Shown: piece after piece, positions 1 through 9,148 of the stretch
Position numbering within the stretch: the first letter of the stretch is position 1
Layout: each line of letters opens with the position of its first letter
NCBI RefSeq assembly: GCF_025971955.1
Contig: NZ_JAPDMX010000007.1
Coordinates: forward strand, 1-64,000
Source of the DNA: Shewanella subflava
GTDB lineage: Bacteria; Pseudomonadota; Gammaproteobacteria; Enterobacterales; Shewanellaceae
DNA length: 64,000 nucleotides
Direction of reading: 5' to 3'
Translations under genes and position numbers: made by a program
The notes under the pieces: model-generated
What the model saw: only the letters and a program-made list of their open reading frames with translations
What the model was told of the DNA's origin: nothing
Database searches by the model: none

Positions 1-1
1 T

Positions 2-124
2 CATAGTACCTCCGGTGAAAAAGGTACTATATTAAAGCGTGAGTATTATTGGTATGTGGGGTTTATTGACCGCTTACCTTTATTTGAACCCCACATTAAA
101 AGCGAAAGTGATACTTTGAATTAA
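2..124 (+). CDS. C-terminal end of an unidentified protein (5'-truncated by window edge)
   Basis: An open frame enters from the left edge and runs 40 codons to a TAA at 122-124. The residues (ending in FEPHIKSESDTLN) have balanced composition and look like the end of a real protein. There is no start codon inside the window and I do not recognise the family. The other two plus frames are quickly closed here. Confidence is limited because only 40 residues are visible. Confidence 0.45.
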   Translation, partial: HSTSGEKGTILKREYYWYVGFIDRLPLFEPHIKSESDTLN

Positions 125-423
125 ATTTTGATGTTTTTCTATTGGTTACAAACATGGTCAAATCGAAGAGGCGAAAATTTTAGGTGTATGCACGGCTGTG
201 ACTTCTGACCATCATGGATGCTTAACTTTATGTTTTGCAGGGAGGTTATTGGTTTGGGTTAAGCCTAGATGGATCTAATCGTTGCGTCTCGCTGGATTAT
301 CTGCAGATGGTGTCATCTTCTAAGCCCCTGAAAAGTTTACTGAGTTTAAATTTAGTCATTTCAGGGGAAGCACTATTATCTTGGTAAATTAAACACAAAA
401 AACGTGCTTTACGTCTTTACGTC
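125..423. other. Intergenic region with one long hairpin
   Basis: About 300 bp between the truncated gene and the convergent MazG-like gene. The only structure I see is an inverted repeat with 9-bp arms, CCCCTGAAA at 325-333 and TTTCAGGGG at 359-367, around an AT-rich loop that itself partly folds. It has no clear T-tract on either strand, so I do not call it a terminator. No convincing small ORF was found. Confidence 0.4.
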
Positions 424-1002
424 TTAATCCTTAACCAGTGGCGTTAAATCAGCAGGGCGATAATAGACTGATTTTAATACCTTACCTTGACGAACCACTT
501 TACCTGCCATTTCGACATCTTTGGCACATTTGGCAATGATGAATTCGCCTTTGACGCTACCTACAATTTCTACACCTTGCTTGGCGTAGTGGGCGATGGT
601 TTCGTTAAGCTCTTGTTCATTACGACAGACTTTACTCATGTTGCTTGAATGCACTTCATCCCAACAGGTAATAAAATCAATTTGACGATTTTTGGCCACG
701 TTTAATAACAAATCAATTAGGTAGCTAATTTCCAGGCGATCATTGACTTGAGTTGCACCTAGGTGAACTAAACGCCCCATGAGTACATAAACCGAATCGA
801 CTATGGCATCCGCTTGTTCAATGCGACTGTCCGCTTCTGCAAGCTCGGTCATTTCTTCAATGATAAGAGAAGTGTGCAAGGCATCGGCTTGTGCGTCTAA
901 ACTCGATTCGTCCGCAACCGGTAAATCAAATGTGCTTCTAAACTCTAAAATATCACGGTAAAGATGATCGTAAATCGGTTGTGTTAGTTGGCTGAGTTGC
1001 AT
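424..1002 (-). CDS. MazG-like / phosphoribosyl-ATP pyrophosphohydrolase-like NTP pyrophosphatase
   Basis: A 192-residue protein with the all-alpha NTP pyrophosphatase signature: an EExxE helix (IIEEMTELAE, about residues 47-56) followed by ExxD/D residues (EQADAIVDSVY, about 62-72) that would bind Mg2+ and hydrolyse a nucleoside triphosphate to the monophosphate and pyrophosphate. This core is characteristic of the MazG/PRA-PH/dUTPase superfamily. The C-terminal 80 residues form a separate region I cannot assign. The ATG at 1002 has an AGG upstream. It lies just downstream of the chemoreceptor on the same strand (15-bp gap) and may share its transcript. The substrate is not deducible; it could be a housecleaning enzyme for damaged nucleotides. 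Confidence 0.7.
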   Translation of the reverse strand: MQLSQLTQPIYDHLYRDILEFRSTFDLPVADESSLDAQADALHTSLIIEEMTELAEADSRIEQADAIVDSVYVLMGRLVHLGATQVNDRLEISYLIDLLLNVAKNRQIDFITCWDEVHSSNMSKVCRNEQELNETIAHYAKQGVEIVGSVKGEFIIAKCAKDVEMAGKVVRQGKVLKSVYYRPADLTPLVKD

Positions 1003-1017
1003 GTTTAACCTTTAAAT

Positions 1018-2556
1018 TTATCCGAATGTATTTCTAAGGCCTTTGGCCTTTTCAGCTTGTTGCTGAATAGTGTTAGCCGCGGATCGTATCACAGATAAGT
1101 TATGAACATTGCCTTGGCTTAATTCACTTATTTGATGAATATTTTCAGTCATCTCATTGGTGACGGCTCTTTGCTGCTCTGCTGCAACCGCGCTTTGTTG
1201 GGTAAACATATTCACTTCAATGATTTGTCGATTGACAGCTTCAAATTGCTCAGCAACATGGGCGATATCATCAACACATAATTCAGCCTGTTGTTTACTT
1301 TGCTGCATTTGTGCCGACCAGTTATGTAACATGGTGTGCATTGACTGGACGCTTTTTGAAATCAAATCTGTTGATAACTGGGTGCGGCTAGATAAAGCCC
1401 TGACTTCATCTGCGACTACAGCAAAGCCTCTTCCCTGTTCACCAGCTCGGGCTGCTTCAATGGCTGCGTTTAAGGCCAGTAAATTAGTTTGTTCCGCTAT
1501 GCCATTAATTTCTAACATAGCTTGCGAAACATTTTCAGCTTCTTTATTTAAAAAGTGTGTGCTTTGCGCTGCTTCAGTGACTGATTGGGTGAGGGCATCA
1601 ATATTTTTACGGCTGTTTTTCATGGCTTTAAGGTTATCAACACAAACATTTTGGACTTGTTCAACATTGGAAGATGTTGATAAGGCATGTTGTGCCATCT
1701 CTGCAACCGTGGCGTTCATTTCTTCAATCGCGGTAGCAATTTGGGTAATTTGATCTTTTTGTTTCTCGATACTTTGGTTAGCCTGTTTTGCCGTTGCGAC
1801 CAGATCATTGGCAATATGATCAAGATTATTACCTTGATCTTGGGCTCGTCCGAGCACGCCTTGCATTTTGGCTTGGTTCATTTTGAGCTGAAAGTCGAGT
1901 ACTGAACTCGGGTCATTACCGCAAAAGACTAAACGGCTGACAGAATCGTATTGGCTCTGATAGCGACTGATATGCGCGGGAATGGTAAATAACTCTTGTT
2001 TAAATATTCCTGCTAACAAGGCAGCTAACAACAATAGTCCCATTGCGGCGTACAGATTGGCAGTTAAGCCGATAGCCAGTGCACTTGCGATAATAAGCAC
2101 CATTCCAATAAGTTGTTTTTGCTTGAAACTTAAAGGGGAGGCTAATTTTTTACCCTGTTTAATTTGGGCGTAAAGCGAGGTGGCATTTTTGATGTACTCA
2201 GGTTTGGCTTTGATACGCACAGATTGATAGCCAGTAATGCGGCCTTTTTCATACAAGGGTGATACAAAAGCATCCACCCAATAGTAGCTACCATCTTTAC
2301 AGCGATTTTTAACAATACCTCGCCATGATTCACCCGCTTTTAATTTGTCCCATAAATCTTTAAATGCCTCTGCGGGCATATCAGGATGACGGACTAAATT
2401 ATGGTTGTGGGTAATCAATTCAGTTTCGCTATAACCTGAAATACGAATAAAAGTAGGGTTAGCATAAGTGATAATGCCACGGGTATCGGTAATTGAAACT
2501 AATTCATCACTCGCTTTAAGCTCTACTTCCCTGTCTATGGTAGGTTTATTTCGCAT
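1018..2556 (-). CDS. Aer-like methyl-accepting chemotaxis protein (PAS, two membrane segments, MCP signalling domain)
   Basis: A 512-residue chemoreceptor. Residues about 15-110 form a PAS domain of the Aer type ([15 protein letters not shown] and the [12 protein letters not shown] stretch typical of Aer proteins that bind FAD). Two closely spaced hydrophobic segments follow at about 150-186 with no large periplasmic domain, so sensing is probably cytoplasmic (redox or energy state). I see no clear HAMP region. The C-terminal coiled-coil hairpin carries the highly conserved tip [20 protein letters not shown], which contacts CheA/CheW. The start at 2556 is preceded by AGGGAA. The exact ligand is not shown by the sequence. 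Confidence 0.9.
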   Translation of the reverse strand: MRNKPTIDREVELKASDELVSITDTRGIITYANPTFIRISGYSETELITHNHNLVRHPDMPAEAFKDLWDKLKAGESWRGIVKNRCKDGSYYWVDAFVSPLYEKGRITGYQSVRIKAKPEYIKNATSLYAQIKQGKKLASPLSFKQKQLIGMVLIIASALAIGLTANLYAAMGLLLLAALLAGIFKQELFTIPAHISRYQSQYDSVSRLVFCGNDPSSVLDFQLKMNQAKMQGVLGRAQDQGNNLDHIANDLVATAKQANQSIEKQKDQITQIATAIEEMNATVAEMAQHALSTSSNVEQVQNVCVDNLKAMKNSRKNIDALTQSVTEAAQSTHFLNKEAENVSQAMLEINGIAEQTNLLALNAAIEAARAGEQGRGFAVVADEVRALSSRTQLSTDLISKSVQSMHTMLHNWSAQMQQSKQQAELCVDDIAHVAEQFEAVNRQIIEVNMFTQQSAVAAEQQRAVTNEMTENIHQISELSQGNVHNLSVIRSAANTIQQQAEKAKGLRNTFG

Positions 2557-2702
2557 TGTGGTTCCCTGAAATGTTAACTGAGGCGAGCTGTAGGTTGAAT
2601 CTTTTTACATATGTCTCATTTTAGACGAAGATTTGATAACTATCACGAAACAACAGTTGAAATACAACACTTTGTTACATTTTGATACCTATTTTAAGAT
2701 AT

Positions 2703-2732
2703 AAAAAAACCGACTAGTTCAGTCGGTTTTTT
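2703..2732 (-). terminator. Rho-independent terminator after fre
   Basis: Stem AAACCGACT/AGTCGGTTT with a 5-base loop, flanked by A-runs and T-runs on both sides, so it can work in either direction. It sits 12 bp beyond the fre stop codon and probably ends the ubiD-fre transcript. Confidence 0.85.
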
Positions 2733-2744
2733 AAATAATCTTGA

Positions 2745-3443
2745 TTATTTGATAAAGGCGAAAGCATCACCAAACAGATGAGCTTCTTCAATGCCTAAAT
2801 TACGGAAAACTTCTCGCGCGGCACCGACCATATCAAAACGGCCTGCGATATAAATGTCATAGCCTTTTAGGCTGATAAAGTCATGCTTAATTTGCTCAAG
2901 TAAATTGGCGATTTTACCATCCCAATCGCCATTGGTTTGCTCAATAACAGGAACAAAGTTTAGCCATTTATGATCAGTGTGCCATTGACGAGCAATGCTT
3001 TGGTAATACATGGCATCTTCGTTACGACATCCCCAGTAAAATGTGGTGTTAACGGTTTGACCAATAGCGATTTGATGCTCAATAATACTTTTGATATATG
3101 AAAAACCGGTACCGCCAGCGATCAGAATGCGTGGGCGAGTGCTATCTTGGCGAAAATAGGCATCACCTGCAGGCGCTTCAATATCAATATGAGTCGAGTT
3201 TCTTAGGCGCTCAACCACTTGCATTGGGTAGCTTTCGCTTACGGCTGCACCGATATGCAGTTCAATCTTATCGGCATTAGGCGCGCTAGCGATGGAAAAA
3301 GGACGTTTGTCTTTCTCACCCATAACAACACTTAAATACTGACCCGCTTTAAATTCAAAAGCAGTGTCAGGTTTAAGGATGACTTGGAATACGGCATCAT
3401 TAAACGGGGTGATTTTTTCTATCTGACAACGAATGGTTTTCAT
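2745..3443 (-). CDS. fre: NAD(P)H-flavin reductase
   Basis: A 232-residue member of the ferredoxin-NADP+ reductase superfamily, the usual length for Fre/LuxG. It shows the flavin-binding RPFSIAS motif (about residues 47-53) and the nucleotide-binding GGTGFSYIKS motif (about 110-119). It reduces free FMN, FAD or riboflavin with NAD(P)H in the cytoplasm. It follows ubiD by about 80 bp on the same strand, and this pairing is a common arrangement in Shewanella and relatives; the link is plausible because UbiD needs prenylated FMN made from reduced FMN. SD AGGAC precedes the ATG. Confidence 0.9.
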   Translation of the reverse strand: MKTIRCQIEKITPFNDAVFQVILKPDTAFEFKAGQYLSVVMGEKDKRPFSIASAPNADKIELHIGAAVSESYPMQVVERLRNSTHIDIEAPAGDAYFRQDSTRPRILIAGGTGFSYIKSIIEHQIAIGQTVNTTFYWGCRNEDAMYYQSIARQWHTDHKWLNFVPVIEQTNGDWDGKIANLLEQIKHDFISLKGYDIYIAGRFDMVGAAREVFRNLGIEEAHLFGDAFAFIK

Positions 3444-3522
3444 CTAACGTCCTTTAAGCCCTATCTTTTTAGTTTTTCAATCTTGGATTATTATAACGTC
3501 TTTATGTGACCAAGGTCACTCT

Positions 3523-5004
3523 TTACAGTGTGGGTTGGCCATCAATACCTAATTGATCCCACATTTGATCCACTTTTTGTTTCACCGCATCATCCATAAC
3601 AATTGGTGTGCCCCATTCTCTATTGGTTTCACCTTCCCACTTATTGGTGGCATCTAAACCCATTTTTGAACCCAAGCCTGCTATAGGGGAAGCAAAGTCT
3701 AGGTAATCAATCGGGGTGTTATCGATCATGACGGTGTCACGGGTTGGATCCATACGTGTGGTAATCGCCCAAATAACATCTTGCCAGTCACGGCAGTTCA
3801 CATCGTCATCCACGACCACAATAAACTTGGTATACATAAATTGACGTAAAAACGACCATGCCCCCATCATTACGCGCTTGGCATGTCCCGGGTATTGCTT
3901 ACGAATAGAGATAATCGCCATGCGGTAGGAGCAGCCTTCTGGCGGCAAATAGAAGTCAATAATTTCTGGGTATTGTTTGCGTAAAATAGGCACAAATACT
4001 TCATTTAATGCCACACCTAACATGGCTGGTTCATCAGGTGGACGGCCGGTATAGGTGCTGTGGTAAATCGCATCTTTACGGTGGGTGATGTGAGTCACCG
4101 TAAATACAGGAAATGAATCGGTTTCATTATAGTAACCGGTGTGATCGCCGTATGGGCCTTCTTCTGCCATTTCATCTGGGGCAATATAGCCTTCTAGGAT
4201 GATTTCACTGGTAGCGGGTACTTCTAAATCACAGCTGAGTGCTTTACATACTTCAGTGCGCTCTCCGCGCAGTAATCCTGCAAAAGCGTATTCACTCATG
4301 GCATCGGGTACAGGGGTCACCGCGCCAAGAATAGTCACTGGATCACTGCCAAGCGCCACCACAACAGGGTAGTTTTCGCCTGGGTGCTTTTCTTTGAAGT
4401 CTTTAAAATCTAATGCGCCACCACGGTGATCTAACCAACGCATAATGAGCTTATTTTTACCCAGTAATTGCTGACGATAAATACCCAAATTCTGACGCTT
4501 TTGGCGTGGCCCTTTAGTTATTGTTAGTCCCCATGTGACTAACGGCGCGACGTCTCCAGGCCAACAGTGTTGAACAGGAAGCGATGTTAAATCTACATCA
4601 TCGCCGGTTTTTACCACTTCTTGGCAAGGCGGATTACGCACAGTTTTAGGCGGCATGTTTAATGCTTGTTTAAACATAGGGATTTTTGATATGGCATCTT
4701 TAAAGCCGCGAGGTGGCTCTGGCTCTTTTAAAAATGCGAGTAGTTCACCTACTTCCCGAAGAGCTAATGGATCATCCTTGCCTAATGCCATTGCGACGCG
4801 TTTTGGCGTGCCAAATAAATTGACCAGAACGGGCATGCTATTATTTTTAGGATTTTCAAACAGCAAGGCGGGCCCACCAGAGCGTAATACTCTGTCGGCA
4901 ATTTCTGTCATTTCAAGGTGAGGGTCAACCGGATGGCTAATGCGTTTTAGCTCACCATTGGCTTCAAGATGGTCTATGAAGCTACGTAAATCCTTGAAAC
5001 TCAT
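3523..5004 (-). CDS. ubiD: 4-hydroxy-3-polyprenylbenzoate decarboxylase
   Basis: A 493-residue protein that matches UbiD along its full length (E. coli UbiD is 497 residues): N-terminal [22 protein letters not shown], a central region with [20 protein letters not shown], and the C-terminal [16 protein letters not shown]. It decarboxylates the polyprenyl-hydroxybenzoate intermediate of ubiquinone synthesis, using prenylated FMN supplied by UbiX. The AGGTATG context supports the start at 5004. It is the first gene of a ubiD-fre unit and is divergent from the secreted protein gene at 5183. Confidence 0.96.
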   Translation of the reverse strand: MSFKDLRSFIDHLEANGELKRISHPVDPHLEMTEIADRVLRSGGPALLFENPKNNSMPVLVNLFGTPKRVAMALGKDDPLALREVGELLAFLKEPEPPRGFKDAISKIPMFKQALNMPPKTVRNPPCQEVVKTGDDVDLTSLPVQHCWPGDVAPLVTWGLTITKGPRQKRQNLGIYRQQLLGKNKLIMRWLDHRGGALDFKDFKEKHPGENYPVVVALGSDPVTILGAVTPVPDAMSEYAFAGLLRGERTEVCKALSCDLEVPATSEIILEGYIAPDEMAEEGPYGDHTGYYNETDSFPVFTVTHITHRKDAIYHSTYTGRPPDEPAMLGVALNEVFVPILRKQYPEIIDFYLPPEGCSYRMAIISIRKQYPGHAKRVMMGAWSFLRQFMYTKFIVVVDDDVNCRDWQDVIWAITTRMDPTRDTVMIDNTPIDYLDFASPIAGLGSKMGLDATNKWEGETNREWGTPIVMDDAVKQKVDQMWDQLGIDGQPTL

Positions 5005-5182
5005 ACCTACCGCCTATTTGTGCAATTTGATGTGCCGCGCACTATAGCATTTTTATAATATGGGGTTAAGCCATTTGATTTATCACTCTGTGCGATTGAT
5101 GTTTCAAGGTGTAAACTAACTAAGGTTATGGATTAGGATGTAATTTGCATCGCTATTTCGAGAGCAGGGTGAGGTGCGTTTG

Positions 5183-5779
5183 ATGAAGATTAACAAGATA
5201 ACAGTTATGTCGCTATTATTGGCTGCCTGTAGTTTCGGTCCTGCTGTCGCGCAACAACCTTTGAGCTTTGAGCACCTTAATCAAGCAAGCCACAACAATC
5301 ATGCTTCTGCTAATAATCTTGGTCATCATAATCGAGACCATGATAACTATGATAGATATAGCAACGATCGTTATAACAAGCATCAATATAACAATCGGCA
5401 TGGTTACCGCGATCCTTGGCGCTGGGGATCTGGATGGAACAGTTATTGGGGGCCAAGTGTTGGCATAGGTTGGAGCAGTGGTTATCGATGGGGTAATGAC
5501 TGGCGCTGGCGAGATCCTTGGTACAATAATGGCTATACCCCATACCGATATGAGCGTGATAATTATTATGCTCGCCGTGAGGTTGAGGTTCAGCCAACTG
5601 TAGTGGTCGCGCCCCCACAAAGAACCACAACCTCATTGCAATATGATAGCGGTATTCGAACTTTGCCTGAAAACGCCAGAGCCTTTCAAAAGGATGGCAA
5701 AATGGTTTATGAATGGCAGGGAGTGATTTATCAATATGATTGGGCGACTGAAACCTATGTAAAATGGGTAAATCAATAA
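5183..5779 (+). CDS. Secreted Tyr/Asn/Arg/Trp-rich low-complexity protein (DUF6515-like C-terminus)
   Basis: A 198-residue exported protein of unknown function. I chose the ATG at 5183 because GAGG at 5171-5174 is well spaced for it; an in-frame GTG at 5174 adds three residues. An N-terminal hydrophobic stretch ends in AVA-QQ (type I signal peptidase site), although LAAC earlier could be read as a lipobox. Residues about 35-130 are low complexity, very rich in His, Asn, Asp, Tyr, Trp and Arg. The last 45 residues (PENARAF, YEWQGVIYQYDW, YVKW) look like a small folded repeat similar to DUF6515 proteins; that family name is from memory. Confidence 0.65.
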   Translation: MKINKITVMSLLLAACSFGPAVAQQPLSFEHLNQASHNNHASANNLGHHNRDHDNYDRYSNDRYNKHQYNNRHGYRDPWRWGSGWNSYWGPSVGIGWSSGYRWGNDWRWRDPWYNNGYTPYRYERDNYYARREVEVQPTVVVAPPQRTTTSLQYDSGIRTLPENARAFQKDGKMVYEWQGVIYQYDWATETYVKWVNQ

Positions 5780-6043
5780 AAATGATTGATAACGGACTGT
5801 TGAACTTCGAGGGGGGAGTTTTATTCGAGTTAAAAGTGTTAATTCAGGCGAATGATTACTGCCTAGTGTTTTAAGCAGGTCTTTAAATTCATCAAGATGC
5901 TGTTAACAGAGTAAAGGTTTTGAGTTCGGATATTAAGCGGTTACTGAGTGGCTTTTTGGCTTTCAAAGGCGTTGTCGAAATGATTTTACGCTAATGATTT
6001 TGCGCTAAGTTTAGCCATACACCATGTGAAAAAACGAGTATTT

Positions 6044-7348
6044 CTAGCCAATTTTTTGGAATAAACAATATTCATGTGTCAAATCATGTTTAGCAATATA
6101 CATAGCGGCATCCGCGGCAGTGACTAGGCTGCTACTATTATTGCCATGTAGCGGAAATTGACTTATTCCGATACTTGCGCCCACAGTCAATAAGTTGCCT
6201 TTTATTTCAATAGGTTGCTTTATGACAGACAAAATTTTATTCACTTTGGAAATGATGTCTTGCTCACTACCTATGTAGTCTAACCAAATTACAAACTCAT
6301 CACCGCCAAATCGTCCGACAAAATCAGTGCTTCGTAAATGTGATTTCAATCTTAGCGCAATTTCTTTAAGAACCTCATCTCCTGTTTGATGCCCTAAAGT
6401 GTCATTAATCGTTTTAAATTTATCCAAGTCGATAAAAAGTAATGCCGCTTGCTCGTTTCGTCTTGCATCACGGTCGATGGCAATGTCAATTTGCTTGATA
6501 AACGCACGACGGTTATAGATAGAGGTGAGTTCATCGTGTTCGGCTAAATAAGTCAGTTTTACCTGTTGCTCCTGCAGTTTTTGGGTTTGCCTTGCCACTT
6601 CTAATTTAAGCTCATCTTTTTTAACGGTGATTTTTTGTAAAGATGCCTTCATATTATTAAAGTTGTCGCTCATTTCTGCAAATTCATCATCCATGTCATA
6701 TTTTACGCGACTGACTAAATCACCGTTGGCAAGTGTTTGCATGCCATCATTGAGTGATTTCATGCCACGTTTAAAGTGGAGCAATGTCATTGATGACCAC
6801 ATAGTCACCAGAATTGATAGCATTAAAACCACCACAGAGATTGCGATCAATAATGATTGCTGGGCTTGCTTGGCTTGGTCAATGGTCACTTTATGGAGCC
6901 GAAACATATCCTCAGTCATTTTTTCTATGTTCATACTGTATTTCGCTTTAAGTAAGCGACTAGACGTAAGCTGATCTTTTGGCAGTATATGATTGGAGTG
7001 ACTTTGCATTTGGGTATTAAATAATGCGCGAATATTAGCATTCAGGCGATTTAGATTGTCGAGTATTTGAAGCTGTTGTGGATACCATTGCATATTTTTA
7101 GATAACTCAACGGCAAGATGGGCTTGTCTATTGTTAAGTTCGGCTAAGCTGAGTTGGTCGCTATATTCTTCATAAATCCATAATTGGCTTCTTAAGCTAT
7201 CAATACTTAATTGTATTTGCATCGAATGGTTAAGTTGCATATAGATTTTTTGTTGGTAAGTATGAGCTTGAAACAAGGCTTGGCAAACCGCTATTGTTAA
7301 TAGCGCACACAGTATTGCAGTCAGTTTAAGCCGAGTTGCAAGGGTCAT
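6044..7348 (-). CDS. Membrane diguanylate cyclase (periplasmic sensor, HAMP, GGDEF)
   Basis: A 434-residue inner-membrane enzyme. Hydrophobic segments at about 7-25 and 166-188 bracket a mostly helical periplasmic region. A HAMP linker follows (about 190-245), then a coiled coil and a GGDEF domain. The active-site GGDEF is intact (FGGDEFVIWL, about residues 344-353) and an inhibitory I-site RxxD (RSTD) lies five residues before it, so the protein should make cyclic di-GMP from two GTP with product feedback. Its start overlaps the stop of the upstream binding-protein gene by 4 bp (ATGA), so the two are translated together and probably form one sensory unit. Confidence 0.92.
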   Translation of the reverse strand: MTLATRLKLTAILCALLTIAVCQALFQAHTYQQKIYMQLNHSMQIQLSIDSLRSQLWIYEEYSDQLSLAELNNRQAHLAVELSKNMQWYPQQLQILDNLNRLNANIRALFNTQMQSHSNHILPKDQLTSSRLLKAKYSMNIEKMTEDMFRLHKVTIDQAKQAQQSLLIAISVVVLMLSILVTMWSSMTLLHFKRGMKSLNDGMQTLANGDLVSRVKYDMDDEFAEMSDNFNNMKASLQKITVKKDELKLEVARQTQKLQEQQVKLTYLAEHDELTSIYNRRAFIKQIDIAIDRDARRNEQAALLFIDLDKFKTINDTLGHQTGDEVLKEIALRLKSHLRSTDFVGRFGGDEFVIWLDYIGSEQDIISKVNKILSVIKQPIEIKGNLLTVGASIGISQFPLHGNNSSSLVTAADAAMYIAKHDLTHEYCLFQKIG

Positions 7349-8337
7349 TTATGCTCATCCGTATGCTCATTCATCGCAGATTCAAATAGCTCTCTATCAA
7401 GTATTTGCCTAATATCAATGCGGTTGTCTTTGGGGACTAAGGATCTGTCAATTGCCCATTGCGACTGTAATTGTAAATTTGAAACTAAAGCATTACTCAG
7501 GCTTAATCTAAAAGCATAATCACGCCATAAATAACTCAGCTGTATTTTATCTATATCAAGAATTTCACTAATTAACAGCTGGCTATCTTCAGGGTTTTCA
7601 TTAATAAAATTAATGGCATCACTTAATGCTTGTAAAATACTTTGTTTATTTTGAGTGTCGATTCGATTGTTTTTTAAACCGACTAGGTTAAATGAAAGGT
7701 TATAAAGCCCTTTTGTGCCAATAACTTGGCTGGCTTGTGGTGATTCTTCTGCAAGTTGATAGGGAAAGGGTTCCCATGCTGAAATTAAATCCACCTCACC
7801 TTTTTGAAGTGCGTGAACCATCTGAGTTGGTTTTAAATAGACTCTTTGTATTTGCGCATCTTGTTGGTGATAAAGCATCAGTAGACTATCGAAGAAAAAC
7901 TCACTGGCGCTGCTTTTGACAATACCGACCTTAGCGCCAGCTATAGCAGCTAAATCATTAAACTTTTGAGACGACATGCTCAGCAATTTGACATCATTAT
8001 CAGACTCCACAAAACTGGCTAATACAATAAAATCACTGCGATAAAAACTATTGAACATCACCACAGATTCAGAGGTCGTGGCAAAATCAACATTGCCAGC
8101 CATGAGTTCGTTAAAACATTTCACACCACCATCTTCTCTCACTAATTGGATATTCAGTCCATGCTGTTTAAAAAAACCTTTTTTGTCGGCGATAAAAATA
8201 GGGGAAGATAGCGGCGTATTAGATACTGCTATTTTTATAATAGGTGATTTTTTCCAATCCCCCATACCGTTTGAGTTTGGTTGACAGGCTGACATAAGCA
8301 GTAAAAATACGGCACAAATCGGCAGAGTTAAATTCAT
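7345..8337 (-). CDS. ABC-type substrate-binding lipoprotein of the NMT1/SsuA (nitrate/sulfonate/taurine) type
   Basis: A 330-residue periplasmic binding protein. A signal peptide ends in the lipobox MSAC (Cys18), so it is likely lipid-anchored. The body (IKIAVSNTPLSSPIFIADKKG, then ATTSESVVMF and DLISAWEPFPYQLA) is typical of the NMT1/SsuA/TauA group that binds small anions, thiamine precursors or sulfonates. No permease or ATPase gene is next to it. Instead it overlaps a diguanylate cyclase gene by 4 bp, which suggests a role as a ligand-sensing partner of that enzyme and not in transport; this is inference. Confidence 0.82.
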   Translation of the reverse strand: MNLTLPICAVFLLLMSACQPNSNGMGDWKKSPIIKIAVSNTPLSSPIFIADKKGFFKQHGLNIQLVREDGGVKCFNELMAGNVDFATTSESVVMFNSFYRSDFIVLASFVESDNDVKLLSMSSQKFNDLAAIAGAKVGIVKSSASEFFFDSLLMLYHQQDAQIQRVYLKPTQMVHALQKGEVDLISAWEPFPYQLAEESPQASQVIGTKGLYNLSFNLVGLKNNRIDTQNKQSILQALSDAINFINENPEDSQLLISEILDIDKIQLSYLWRDYAFRLSLSNALVSNLQLQSQWAIDRSLVPKDNRIDIRQILDRELFESAMNEHTDEHK

Positions 8338-8537
8338 AAGCTTAGGTGAATAGTCATTGTAATGTAAGTGTAGTGGTTGAAATGCTATTTCGCTAAGAAG
8401 TTGATAAAAAACTTTTTTATGTACAATTATCCGATGATTATTGTTGGGTATCTGAGTCGTTATTGCTGAAGTATACAGGGTTAAGTCATCTTCATTGTAC
8501 TAAGGTATTGAGAGAAATCAGCAACGCAGGTGTTTGT

Positions 8538-8640
8538 GCATCACTGCAAGGCTTTTTAGCGCTCACATTCATTATCTGTCGTTATTTGCATTGTGATAGT
8601 CGATTACTCGCGAAAATCTCATCTATTCAAGCACCCTAGC
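8538..8640 (+). repeat. Degenerate direct repeat, copy 1
   Basis: Matches 8761-8863 at an offset of 223-224 bp with one single-base gap. The best conserved block is TTTGCATTGTGATAGTCGAT (8585-8604), which recurs at 8808 with one mismatch. Shared words CATCACT, TAGCG, ATCTCAT and CACCCT keep register on both sides. A similar AAACCGTTATGGCAT / AAACGGTTATGCCAT pair follows each copy after a gap. Origin unknown. Confidence 0.75.
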
Positions 8641-8760
8641 TAGAAGCATTACTTCTTTATAGGTAAGTAAAATGGAAACCGTTATGGCATTTTGCTGCAC
8701 ATTTTATTGATTTACAGAGTCATTGTGCGTCGTGGTAGAAGAAAGTGGCAAGGATGCTTG

Positions 8761-8863
8761 TACATCACTATTAGGCTGTATAGCGCCCGTATTATTATAT
8801 GTGGTTGTTTGCATTGTTATAGTCGATTACTGGGGGATAATCTCATATCACCAAACACCCTTG
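8761..8863 (+). repeat. Degenerate direct repeat, copy 2
   Basis: Second copy of the 8538-8640 unit. It ends next to the stop codon of the orphan transposase-like gene on the opposite strand, so the repeat may be debris from an insertion event. No perfect terminal inverted repeats were found around either copy. Confidence 0.75.
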
Positions 8864-8872
8864 CCGAAACGG

Positions 8873-9148
8873 TTATGCCATCATTTGCAATAAGTTGTTC
8901 AAACTTTTGATTTGTAATTGCAGCGAGGCAATTTGATTGGTTATTTCACTTTTTTTTAATTCAGTTGGTTCGGCAGCGGATTTAACCCACTGATAGACAG
9001 TTCTGGATGAAATACCATAGTTTTTAGCGACCTCTGAGAGTAATTGATTATGATTTTTGACTTGGTTAACAACTTCGCAGATCAAATCTGGCGAATACTT
9101 GTGGCTTATGTGGTTGCGGGTCATGGTATTGTGCATAGTCGTATTCAC
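8873..9148 (-). CDS. Orphan IS3/IS911-type OrfA-like helix-turn-helix protein
   Basis: A 91-residue protein with a transposase-type helix-turn-helix (KYSPDLICEVVNQVKNHNQ, then SEVAKNYGISSRTVYQWVK, about residues 17-56) and a short C-terminal coiled coil (about 65-90), the layout of IS3-family OrfA. No OrfB with a DDE integrase core follows; the downstream DNA is the degenerate repeat. It begins with GTG at 9148; internal ATGs at 9136 and 9121 are alternatives. It is either the remains of a decayed insertion sequence or a domesticated DNA-binding protein. Confidence 0.6.
   Translation of the reverse strand: MNTTMHNTMTRNHISHKYSPDLICEVVNQVKNHNQLLSEVAKNYGISSRTVYQWVKSAAEPTELKKSEITNQIASLQLQIKSLNNLLQMMA

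Larger units (their letters stand above)
8338..8872. other. Gene-poor region with degenerate duplication
   Basis: About 530 bp with no credible gene. It is dominated by two related segments (listed separately at 8538-8640 and 8761-8863). Short open frames here coincide with the repeat and have no plausible start or family resemblance. Confidence 0.5.

Noticed and set aside
225..330. Short ORF starting ATGGATCTAATC near 269
   Set aside because: Only about 20 codons, Cys/Trp-rich, with no SD.
1157..1753. 198-codon open frame antisense to the chemoreceptor
   Set aside because: It mirrors the well-supported MCP signalling domain, has a Cys/Ser/Ala-rich composition typical of a shadow frame, and no family resemblance.
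5216..5620. Long Ile/Val-rich open frame antisense to the secreted protein gene
   Set aside because: It results from reading the His/Asn/Asp codons of the low-complexity tract in reverse; composition is unnatural.
8692..8910. 72-codon plus-strand frame
   Set aside because: It overlaps the degenerate repeat and the orphan OrfA, lacks an SD and is rich in residues expected from AT-rich noise.
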